The position numbers and the translations under genes were made by a program. A stretch of 64,000 nucleotides of DNA, taken from an uncultured Bacteroidales bacterium. Its GTDB lineage: Bacteria > Bacteroidota > Bacteroidia > Bacteroidales > Bacteroidaceae. Shown piece after piece: positions 26,244 to 33,993 of this stretch; the stretch's first letter is position 1; every line of letters begins with the position of its first letter. The stretch is from NCBI GenBank assembly GCA_902781515.1, contig CACZJU010000011.1, positions 25,026-89,025 on the forward strand. The letters run 5' to 3'. Below the pieces are notes generated by a model. It ran no database searches. It saw only the letters and a list, made by a program, of their open reading frames with translations, and had not been told where the DNA came from.

Positions 26244-29200
26244 TTGCCATTCTTGATATACAGACCCTTAATAGCCTTCTGAACGCGCTGACCGGCAAGG
26301 TTGTAGATAGCCTCATTCTTGTTAAGGTCATCGTTAACGTTAAGGTTGTTGATTCCATCAGTAGCATCGAAGAAGAAGGCCTTGACGCCTGAAGGAACAG
26401 TCAGATAAGCACGGTAAGGAATAGCAGTCAGACCATCGCCATTAACCTTATAGAAGCCCTGAACTCCACTCTGTGTCTGCAGCACATAGTTTCCAGCCTC
26501 AACGGTAGATGCAGTGTAAACACCAGTCAAGAAACCACTTGTGTAGCTATCATTCAGACCTCTGTCACCATAGCCATTAACGTTAAGACTAAAGTCCCCA
26601 CCTTCATTCTTTATAATATATGGAGTGTTTGCTGCGGGACTATCTACCTCACTGAGCTGCAAGACTTCGCCCGACACTGAATTACAACTATAGAATGTGA
26701 TATTATCATAGCCTGTACTTACATTAGGAGTGAAGGGGAAGATTATGGTGCCATACTTTCCTGCCTTTGCTGCTACGGTTAAATTCTTGCTTATACCTAA
26801 ATATGTCAACTGGAAGTTATCCACTTTGTACCATTGAGAGCCACCAGCATCGGCTCCGACTGTAAGATCGCCAGCTGTTGCCAGAGTCTTCTCTACAGAA
26901 ACTACTACGCCTGTACCCTTGTCAACAGAAGCTGCACTACCTGTTTCTCCACCAAGATTAAGATAAAGTGTATGACTTTCATCTGTACCTTTATCTGTAC
27001 CCATAACGGCTGTCAGTCTATATGTACCAGCAGGCATACCTGTAAGTGTCTGCGAGATGGCGTTACCTGTTGACCATATATTAAAGAGGTAGCTGCCATC
27101 AACACCAGTCATCTTGTATGTATCATTTGAATTTTCCTTTGCTCCATGATCATTGCTGGCAGTATAGGTCCAACCATCGGTGGTGCCAGTTTCAAAACTA
27201 TTGTTAATAATAGCACCTGTCATGTTTGCGCCAGCAGTAGTCTGAGTCTTAGATGCAGCAGCCAAGTCTGCCATAAATGCCAATTCAGCCTCTAAGGCAG
27301 TTACGTATGTTCCATTTTCATACTTCTCAGCAGCACCAGTGGAAGCAGTATTTATGGCTGTTGTATAGGCTGCCTGACCAGCAGCATCCAAAGCATCTGC
27401 TTTTCCTTGGTAAGTGGTCTTAAGACCATTGATGGTAACATAAACAGCTCTTGAAGCCTCAGCATCTGTAATAGCTGCTTGGGCTGCAGAATAATTTTCT
27501 AATGTTTTGCTGCTATTGTATGTTGCAATTGCGGTGTTTGCAGCAGTCCTCACATCTGCATTCATATAACCTGTCACCTCAGTCAAAGACTCTGGTAATG
27601 CAGCAGCATCATATGTCAGTCGAAAGTTATCTACACAAACCCAACCTTCTCCATCCAATGTTGCACTGAAGCCAATCTCGAGCGTTGAAGTTCCGTCGTA
27701 GTTAAAGCTAACGCTATAGTCCTTACTGCTAGAAACTGCCGTAGAGGACTCTGTTTCTCCTACCTTGACATATAATTTTGGTGATGTGGTATTACCATTT
27801 GCATGAGCAACAGCTGTCAACGTATATACACCACTATGGAAGCCTGTAAGTGTCTGCTTAATATATTTATCACCAGAAACATGATACTGTTCAACATAAT
27901 ATGTTCCCGCTTTTGCGAATGCGGTGTTATTCTGAGTCTTCAAGCCTGAGTTTGTCCAACCAGTCATGGTCGTTTGATCTGCCGCCGTCGCTGACTCAAA
28001 CGAAGGATTGACAATAGCTTCAGTCATATCGGTATTCTCTGTGGTCTGAGCCTTAACAGCTGTTATATAGTCTCTGCTGTAAGCTGTTTCGGCTTCTGAT
28101 GCAGTGGTGTATGTTCCTTCATAATACATCGTTTCAGCACCTGTAGAAGCCACGTTTGTAGCTGTAGAATAAGCTGACTGACCAGCATCATCTAGAGCTC
28201 CTGCCTTCGTTTCATAGTTGCTGCGTATTGTTGCAATATTGTTGTATACAATCCTGCTATCTACTGCATTATTCATTGCGGTTTGAGCTGAAAGCAGATT
28301 AGCGAAAGTCTTGCTAGTATTATAAGTACTAATAGCAGTAGATTGTTCGGTTGATACAGAGCCCTTCATCTTACCCGATACTTCCGTCAAACTTGCGGGG
28401 AGTGTAGGATTGTAAGTCAACTGGAAGTTGTCCAAACTAAACCACGCGTTGCTGTGCTTGGCACTAATATCTACATTTCCTTCTGTATCTTGGGTAAAAT
28501 ATACTTCCACCAAAGTAGCGCTACCATCAGCAGCTATAACTTTCTTTGATGTACCTCCAGCCGTTAAAGTAAAGACATCATTTGCTTCAGAAGACATATA
28601 TGCGCTCAACTTATAGTTTCCCGCAGGCAAAGAGCTTAATGTCTGCTTTATAGTAGCTGCGCCTGCATTTTCTGTCCAAATATAGAAACGATGTGCACTT
28701 TCGTCACCCAATCCGCCATCCTTATAACGTTTCTGCTCATCACTAGTGCTTGAACCACTACTTACTGTCACGGTCCATCCATTATAATAGTTTGGAGTGC
28801 CATTTTCAAACGAGGGATTGGTGATGAAACTACTGGTTATATTAGCATCATTAGCCCAGACTTGCTCGATTGTTATATTGCCATCAGCGCTGCTCTTGAA
28901 ATAGAGTGTACCTGATGTCAAGTTGGCTCTGACATTTCCATCCTTTGCAATTACAAACTTCTCGAAGTCTTCATCGTCCACATCCTTCGTCCCGTCCTGG
29001 GTGTAACTCAGAGTCACAGCAGCATCGGCAGAAATTCTATAGTTACCGGCACTTATATTGCATGCATACCATGTGTCTTTAACTACCGATTTTCCTTCAC
29101 TAAAAACTGTGGTTGTAGGGGCATAGTACTCTACGTTATTACCAAGATATTCCAAATAGAAGTTGTCCATGATAGACCAAGCATTACCCGCTGTGGTGCT

Positions 29201-30160
29201 ATTTTTCAAACCTACTTTCAAGCTACGATCTGTAACAAGAGTTTCTACAGAATTCACATATTGTCCAGATGTAAAAGCTGTCGAAGCGCCTGCCATATCA
29301 GCACTAGTTCCTTCACCATTAGCATTTAATAGAGCTATGACAGACTGATTTGTATTAGCATAGAGATATGTTTGGTTACTTCCATCTGCATTGTTATAGA
29401 AAGCTTGGTTATATAATTTATATTTACCATTAGCAACAGTTTCACTGATTGTCTGAGAAATATCAAAACCCTTACCATACATTTCTGCACATGGATTTTC
29501 CTTCAGGCCTCCTGCTGTATTAGTCCAATCTTCAGTATTTGACCACGTCATTAATTCCCATGGATGATGAAAATCTGTATTACGTAACAGATAGGTATAA
29601 TCTCCTACGTCCTGACGGGCAGATTTAGGAATAATCAACCAATAAGATTTAGCATCCGCAGTAGAGGAACCAAATCTAAGAAAAACGCCCAATTTACCCT
29701 GATATAGTCCATCGGCCGTTGCATGATACAAATAGTTAGAGTCGTCTATTTTAATTGTATACACGTTTGTATATCCAGCATAAGAAACTGAGGTGAAAAT
29801 AAAATCACCTTTATTATCACTCGTACCATCACCATCAACGAAAGGTTCTCCACTACCATTCTTAAATAAATAACCAGCTTTAGCATCGCTTCCATTAGCA
29901 GAAACTGGTGTAGAATAGATTGAGAATCCATTGGTAGCTGCCGCCAATGTTACTACTCGACCCGCATGATCCACTGTAGCATGTGTACCATAATCCATTC
30001 CCTCGGTTAAGAACATCCCCGAACCAATGTTGTAAAGGAAATAATCTGATCCCGCTGCAACTTCCACACCGGAAGTATAAGTGTGATTGTAGGAGGCTTG
30101 CGCAAACAAACCAACCGAGCACAATAGTGCTACGGCTAAAGAAAGTAATTTTCTTTTCAT
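26225..30160 (-). CDS. Large modular secreted/surface protein with T9SS-type tail
   Basis: 1311 residues. Signal peptide MKRKLLSLAVALLCSVGLFA. Four jelly-roll, carbohydrate-binding-like modules are visible at about 185-340, 445-583, 712-850 and 980-1120, each with NPSFENG..GW-type starts and DNFQLTY-type ends. Two helical FIVAR-like linkers (about 588-705 and 855-975; LTEVxGxM) alternate with them and are clear internal duplicates. A beta domain follows (about 1125-1270), then a C-terminal tail IYNLAGQRVQKAIKGLYIKN, ending KVVIK, typical of Prevotella T9SS cargo. No catalytic motif was seen; I infer glycan binding or adhesion at the cell surface. Confidence 0.8.
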   Translation of the reverse strand: MKRKLLSLAVALLCSVGLFAQASYNHTYTSGVEVAAGSDYFLYNIGSGMFLTEGMDYGTHATVDHAGRVVTLAAATNGFSIYSTPVSANGSDAKAGYLFKNGSGEPFVDGDGTSDNKGDFIFTSVSYAGYTNVYTIKIDDSNYLYHATADGLYQGKLGVFLRFGSSTADAKSYWLIIPKSARQDVGDYTYLLRNTDFHHPWELMTWSNTEDWTNTAGGLKENPCAEMYGKGFDISQTISETVANGKYKLYNQAFYNNADGSNQTYLYANTNQSVIALLNANGEGTSADMAGASTAFTSGQYVNSVETLVTDRSLKVGLKNSTTAGNAWSIMDNFYLEYLGNNVEYYAPTTTVFSEGKSVVKDTWYACNISAGNYRISADAAVTLSYTQDGTKDVDDEDFEKFVIAKDGNVRANLTSGTLYFKSSADGNITIEQVWANDANITSSFITNPSFENGTPNYYNGWTVTVSSGSSTSDEQKRYKDGGLGDESAHRFYIWTENAGAATIKQTLSSLPAGNYKLSAYMSSEANDVFTLTAGGTSKKVIAADGSATLVEVYFTQDTEGNVDISAKHSNAWFSLDNFQLTYNPTLPASLTEVSGKMKGSVSTEQSTAISTYNTSKTFANLLSAQTAMNNAVDSRIVYNNIATIRSNYETKAGALDDAGQSAYSTATNVASTGAETMYYEGTYTTASEAETAYSRDYITAVKAQTTENTDMTEAIVNPSFESATAADQTTMTGWTNSGLKTQNNTAFAKAGTYYVEQYHVSGDKYIKQTLTGFHSGVYTLTAVAHANGNTTSPKLYVKVGETESSTAVSSSKDYSVSFNYDGTSTLEIGFSATLDGEGWVCVDNFRLTYDAAALPESLTEVTGYMNADVRTAANTAIATYNSSKTLENYSAAQAAITDAEASRAVYVTINGLKTTYQGKADALDAAGQAAYTTAINTASTGAAEKYENGTYVTALEAELAFMADLAAASKTQTTAGANMTGAIINNSFETGTTDGWTYTASNDHGAKENSNDTYKMTGVDGSYLFNIWSTGNAISQTLTGMPAGTYRLTAVMGTDKGTDESHTLYLNLGGETGSAASVDKGTGVVVSVEKTLATAGDLTVGADAGGSQWYKVDNFQLTYLGISKNLTVAAKAGKYGTIIFPFTPNVSTGYDNITFYSCNSVSGEVLQLSEVDSPAANTPYIIKNEGGDFSLNVNGYGDRGLNDSYTSGFLTGVYTASTVEAGNYVLQTQSGVQGFYKVNGDGLTAIPYRAYLTVPSGVKAFFFDATDGINNLNVNDDLNKNEAIYNLAGQRVQKAIKGLYIKNGKKVVIK

Positions 30161-30199
30161 AAAAGTAATAAGTTAGTTAAGTTTTCGAATTTGCGGGCA

Positions 30200-30207
30200 C
30201 AAAAGTA
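30200..30207 (-). promoter_or_regulatory. Promoter -7 box of the large surface protein
   Basis: TACTTTTG on the minus strand with TTTGG about 20 nt upstream; 39 nt before the start codon. Confidence 0.65.
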
Positions 30208-30586
30208 GTGAAAACCGAGCGTAATACCAAATAATGAACAGTTTTTTTCAGTCAAAAGCACGAAACAAGCTTGCTTGAGTTCTGCAATTGGCTGAAAACA
30301 ACAAAGCCTAAGGCTTAATGGACGATAGTCCGTTCATTATTTTGTATTGCCGAGGTGCATCCTACTTAAGAGGCTGCAACGCAGACTCAAAGTTCGTAAA
30401 TTCTGGCACATGACAAAATAAATCCAGGAAAAGCTGTCCGAAAAAGCTAAAATACATATTATATATGTTGGGTTGAGACTGTTCGACGGTTTTACGGTTA
30501 TGAGGTTTTTGCGGAGCATGTGGGAGTAAGGAAGGGAGTGTGAAGAAGGAAAAGTGTTGCACAAAGCAACTTTTTCACAAAAAGTG

Positions 30587-30617
30587 TTGTCTGTACACAA
30601 CATTTTATTTACCTTTG
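30587..30617 (+). promoter_or_regulatory. Promoter of the DUF4143 ATPase
   Basis: TTG at 30587-30589 and TACCTTTG at 30610-30617, spacer 20 nt. The expected start of transcription falls almost exactly at the first 33-bp repeat. Confidence 0.7.
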
Positions 30618-30624
30618 CACCCAG

Positions 30625-30716
30625 AAAGTGTCTATCGTGATTAACACATTTAGCCTAAAAGTGTCTATTGTGATTAACATATTTGGTCGAAAAGTGTTTA
30701 TCGAGAAGAACAATAG
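30625..30716 (+). repeat. Three 33-bp direct repeats in the ATPase leader
   Basis: Units start at 30625, 30658 and 30691. The first two are nearly identical and the third keeps only AAAGTGTTTATCGAG. Each full unit holds an imperfect palindrome, GTGTCTATC-GT-GATTAACAC. Confidence 0.85.
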
Positions 30717-30736
30717 AACCATAAAATGAAATAGAA

Positions 30737-31942
30737 ATGGAGAACCTGTTTAAACGTCATGATGCTTATCTTTCAAAAGTTCCGATGGAGTACATCCGTG
30801 ATTTTATGCAACGCATAAACTGGAATTCGCGGCTTTTGGTAATCCGAGGCCCCAAAGGCGTGGGGAAATCAACTCTAATGCAACAATACATCAAGCAGAA
30901 TTTTCCTGCAGGCGACCGTCATGTACTTTATTGTTCTGCCGATACAAGTTATTTCTCTACCCATACGTTGCTCGACCTGGCAGAAAACTTCGTCATGATG
31001 GGGGGAAAATGGCTTTTCATCGACGAGGTACACAAATACCCGGGATGGAGTCGGGAGATCAAGGAAATCTATGACCTTTATAATGAGTTGCACATCGTGT
31101 TGAGCGGCTCGTCACTTATCCAGATAAACGACGGACAAGCCGACCTGTCACGGCGCCTTATGCCATACAATATGCCAGGATTGTCACTACGCGAATTCAT
31201 ACATCTTGACACAGGTCTCGACATCAAGCCCGTTTCATTGGATCAATTGCTGGATAAACCATCAGAGGTATGTATGAACATTATATCCATGTGTCATCCT
31301 CTGGAGCATTTTGTGCGCTACCGCCAGTTTGGCTATTATCCTTTTTATTTTGAAGAGAAGCAGGAGTATTACGATAAATTAGAAAATACGGTCAACTATA
31401 TCATCGATGTGGAACTGACAAAATATCGTAGTTTGGATGTTGGTAATACCCGTCAAGTCAAGGCTCTCCTTCATGTAATATCTCAGATGACGCCATACGA
31501 GGTTGATATCGCAAAACTTTCAAAAGCTTCAGGTATCACAAGGCAGTCAACCCTCAAATACCTTACTAATCTGGAGGAAGCTAATCTAATTCGTAGAGTC
31601 TTCACCGACCTAATGACTGTCACTGACTTGCAGAAACCAGACAAGATGTACCTCGACAATACCAATCTACTATATACACTTAGTACAGAAAAGCCTGAGA
31701 TTGGAACAGTTCGCGAGACATTTTTTGCCAACCAATTGGCATCGGCAGGACACAAAGTGGAATACGCAGGTTATAAGAAGGGCGACTTTCGTATTGATGG
31801 CAACATCGTAATCGAGGTTGGCGGACAGGACAAGGGGTTCAGTCAGATTTCAGGCCAGAATAATGCATACGTAGCTGCCGACGACATAGAATCTGCCTAT
31901 ATGCGCAAAATACCTCTCTGGGCCTTTGGCTTCCTTTATTAA
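30737..31942 (+). CDS. AAA-family ATPase with DUF4143 C-terminus
   Basis: 401 residues. Walker A is GPKGVGKS (38-45), Walker B is WLFIDEVHKYPGW, and sensor-like Ser residues sit in IVLSGSSL. The N-terminal P-loop domain is followed by a winged-helix region (about 250-300; TPYEVDIAKLSKASGIT) and a DUF4143 nuclease-like C-terminus (about 330-390). Such ATPases (COG1373) are abundant and variable in Bacteroidales; the function is unknown, with proposals including DNA-linked or toxin-antitoxin roles. The leader carries 33-bp repeats with palindromes that could be an operator or RNA element. A repeat island lies immediately downstream. Confidence 0.85.
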   Translation: MENLFKRHDAYLSKVPMEYIRDFMQRINWNSRLLVIRGPKGVGKSTLMQQYIKQNFPAGDRHVLYCSADTSYFSTHTLLDLAENFVMMGGKWLFIDEVHKYPGWSREIKEIYDLYNELHIVLSGSSLIQINDGQADLSRRLMPYNMPGLSLREFIHLDTGLDIKPVSLDQLLDKPSEVCMNIISMCHPLEHFVRYRQFGYYPFYFEEKQEYYDKLENTVNYIIDVELTKYRSLDVGNTRQVKALLHVISQMTPYEVDIAKLSKASGITRQSTLKYLTNLEEANLIRRVFTDLMTVTDLQKPDKMYLDNTNLLYTLSTEKPEIGTVRETFFANQLASAGHKVEYAGYKKGDFRIDGNIVIEVGGQDKGFSQISGQNNAYVAADDIESAYMRKIPLWAFGFLY

Positions 31943-31954
31943 AACACAAAGTTT

Positions 31955-32099
31955 GTTGCAGCGTTGCAGTTGTTGCAGTTAAAAACAGGGAGAATGAAAA
32001 GACGAAAACAGACTCTATATTTATATATATAAATATAGAAGTAATTTTAGGGTTTGGGGAAGGCTGTAAAAGAACTGCAACAACTGCAACTGCAACGCA
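31955..32099. repeat. TTGCAG/CTGCAA inverted-repeat element
   Basis: Left arm 31955-31980 is built from TTGCAGTTG-like hexamers and is complementary to the right arm at 32073-32099, which has one extra hexamer. A perfect 26-bp AT palindrome at 32014-32039 sits in the middle. Confidence 0.8.
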
Positions 32100-32105
32100 T
32101 GACTG

Positions 32106-32296
32106 GGTCTTACTATCCCTATGCGGTAAGGGATACTAATCCTCCCGGGCAAGGGATAGTATCCCTCCGTCGGAAGGTTATATTAACCTGTGGCGATAGG
32201 TTATATTAACCTGTGGCGATAGGTTATATTAACCTGTGGCGATAGGTTATATTAACCTCTGGCGATAGGTTCGCCGTCTTATCGCCAAAGGTTGGG
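32106..32296. repeat. Palindrome ladder 1 (23-bp period)
   Basis: Units of a 15-nt imperfect palindrome plus an 8-nt spacer. Cores include AGGGATAGTATCCCT and four copies of AGGTTATATTAACCT; spacers include CCCGGGCA, CCGTCGGA, GTGGCGAT and CTGGCGAT. The 23-bp register is exact from 32129 to 32266 although early cores differ from later ones. Confidence 0.9.
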
Positions 32297-32300
32297 GAGG

Positions 32301-33815
32301 TTATTGGGGAAGGGTGACGGAGAAGTAGGGATTGGGAGTGTGGGACTGGAGGACGAGGGCCTTTAGCTCTGCCAGTTTCTCAGGATATTCGGCAGCGAGG
32401 TTATGGTCCTCGTGAACATCTGTGGCAAGGTCGTAGAGCTCCGACACACCATTCTTCACTATCAATTTCCAGTTTCCCTGACGAACGGCAATCTGGTTGG
32501 TTTCGTTGAACTCCCAATAGAGGTAGTCGTGCGACTTCTGCTCAGCATCGCGTCCCTCAAGAGTGGGCAGGAAGGAGATGCCGTCGAAGTAGTCCTTATC
32601 ACCTAAGCGCGGATTGCGATATTTGTCAGAATAGTCCATTTCACCGATGATTTCGCAGAAAGTAGGCATCACATCGTAGAAGGTAATTTGCTGGTTTGAC
32701 CGCACTCCGGCAGGCACATGACCGGGCCAGCGAACGATGAACGGAATGCGAATACCGCCCTCGTGACAACTGCGTTTCAGGCCTTTCAGCACGCCGTCGC
32801 GGTTGAAGAAAGTAGGGTCTGCCCCACCCTCCTCGTGAGGTCCGTTGTCGCTACTGAAGATAAGAATGGTGTTTTCAGCCATTTCCTTGCGCTCCAAAAG
32901 GTCCATAATCTCGCCGACATAGGTGTCGAGACGCGTAATCATGGCTGCAAATTGAGCGTGAACATTGCCAATAGCATGATACCAACTGCCGAGTTCACCG
33001 CGATAATTCTTATCCTGAGAGAATTTTGCCTTGTAAGCCAACAGTATGCTGTCCTCGGGCTGCACCAATTCGGCATGAGGAATGGTGTAAGTGAAGAGTC
33101 CATAGAAGGGTTTTTGTCCGTCCTGACGCTCTATCCACTGCATTGCCTTACGGTGAATGACGTCGGCGCTGTATTCAGGACGCTTGAAATAGTCGTCGCC
33201 AGTGAACGAATATTTTATATTTTCCTGCTGAACTTCACGAGTTACGCCCTTATCGCCATCCCGCGAACTGAATTTGTTGAGAAAATTGGGATAGTAGGAA
33301 TGAGCCTGGAACTGGCAGATGTAGCCGTAGAACTCATCGATACCACGCTTGTCGGGAGTGGAAACACTGCCCTCGTAGCCACCTGCCCACTTGCCGAACT
33401 GTGCCGTAGTGTAACCGTTGCGCTTCATGATTTCCGGCAGCACCACATGCGCTGTGTCCAAAGGATGCTGACCAACTACGGCATAGTCCTCATTCCCATT
33501 GTAATAGACGCGACCCGACGAAGGCCAGTACTCCTTGTTGCCACGAACCTCACAGTGTCCCGTATGCTGTCCGGTCATCAGAGAGGCACGCGAAGGAGCC
33601 GAAACCGGACTGCCAGCATAAGCTTGCATGAACTGCATTCCCTGCGAGGCAAGACGGTCGATATTGGGTGTAGAGATGTACTTCTGACCATAACAAGCGA
33701 GGTCGCCCCATCCCATATCGTCGCAAAGGATGAAGATGATGTTGGGTTGCTGACCTTGTGCACCCGCTACTGCTGGTGCGAGAGACAGACTGTAGAGCAA
33801 ATTTCTTACATTCAC
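32301..33815 (-). CDS. Sulfatase, family S1, serine-type
   Basis: 504 residues from the GTG at 33815. An in-frame GTG at 33878 lies upstream of the -7 box TAACTTTG (33839-33846), so it would not be transcribed from that promoter, and only the 33815 start gives the signal peptide VNVRNLLYSLSLAPAVAGAQ. Metal-site start NIIFILCDDMGWGDLACYG. The modified residue is Ser72 in SAPSR; a serine here requires the anaerobic maturase anSME to make formylglycine. Length and C-terminal subdomain fit arylsulfatases that desulfate mucin, glycosaminoglycan or algal glycans. Specificity cannot be read off. Periplasmic. Confidence 0.9.
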   Translation of the reverse strand: MNVRNLLYSLSLAPAVAGAQGQQPNIIFILCDDMGWGDLACYGQKYISTPNIDRLASQGMQFMQAYAGSPVSAPSRASLMTGQHTGHCEVRGNKEYWPSSGRVYYNGNEDYAVVGQHPLDTAHVVLPEIMKRNGYTTAQFGKWAGGYEGSVSTPDKRGIDEFYGYICQFQAHSYYPNFLNKFSSRDGDKGVTREVQQENIKYSFTGDDYFKRPEYSADVIHRKAMQWIERQDGQKPFYGLFTYTIPHAELVQPEDSILLAYKAKFSQDKNYRGELGSWYHAIGNVHAQFAAMITRLDTYVGEIMDLLERKEMAENTILIFSSDNGPHEEGGADPTFFNRDGVLKGLKRSCHEGGIRIPFIVRWPGHVPAGVRSNQQITFYDVMPTFCEIIGEMDYSDKYRNPRLGDKDYFDGISFLPTLEGRDAEQKSHDYLYWEFNETNQIAVRQGNWKLIVKNGVSELYDLATDVHEDHNLAAEYPEKLAELKALVLQSHTPNPYFSVTLPQ

Positions 33816-33838
33816 GGGAATCGTGGTATTAGACGACG

Positions 33839-33846
33839 CAAAGTTA
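33839..33846 (-). promoter_or_regulatory. Promoter -7 box of the sulfatase gene
   Basis: TAACTTTG on the minus strand, with TTTG 20 nt upstream. It decides the start codon of the sulfatase. Confidence 0.7.
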
Positions 33847-33905
33847 TTAATTAATAATGTTTTTACCAAACGATTCACAATAAATCGCCCTCGCGCGCGT
33901 TTTTA

Positions 33906-33977
33906 TAAAAATGAAAAAATGTAAAAATGAAAAAATGTAAAAATGAAAGAATGAAAAAGTAAAAGAATGAAAAAGTG
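33906..33977. repeat. 8-bp tandem repeat upstream of the porE-like gene
   Basis: Nine 8-bp units, TAAAAATG, AAAAAATG, AAAGAATG and variants, in continuous register. Its AAAGAATG units are the reverse complement of the CATTCTTT units inside the next gene. Confidence 0.85.
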
Positions 33978-33993
33978 GGGGATATATGATAAT

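Larger units (their letters stand above)
30208..30736. other. Intergenic stretch between divergent units
   Basis: No convincing gene. It holds the divergent promoters, two small hairpins upstream of the ATPase promoter (GTTGC/GCAAC near 30557 and GTTGT/ACAAC near 30587) and the 33-bp repeats listed separately. Short minus-strand open frames here look non-coding. Confidence 0.6.
31943..32300. other. Gene-free repeat island between ATPase and sulfatase genes
   Basis: No gene. It contains an inverted-repeat element (31955-32099) and a palindrome ladder (32106-32296). Confidence 0.8.

Noticed and set aside
30337-30603. Possible minus-strand small gene of 88 residues
   Set aside because: No start context or promoter, odd composition, and it overlaps the hairpins and -33 region of the ATPase promoter.
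32106-32296. CRISPR array
   Set aside because: The constant units are only 15 nt, the gaps are 8 nt, cores vary more than CRISPR repeats do, and there are no cas genes.
32718-33854. 378-residue plus-strand reading frame
   Set aside because: It lies wholly antisense to the sulfatase gene, has no family features, and the sulfatase frame carries all the expected motifs.
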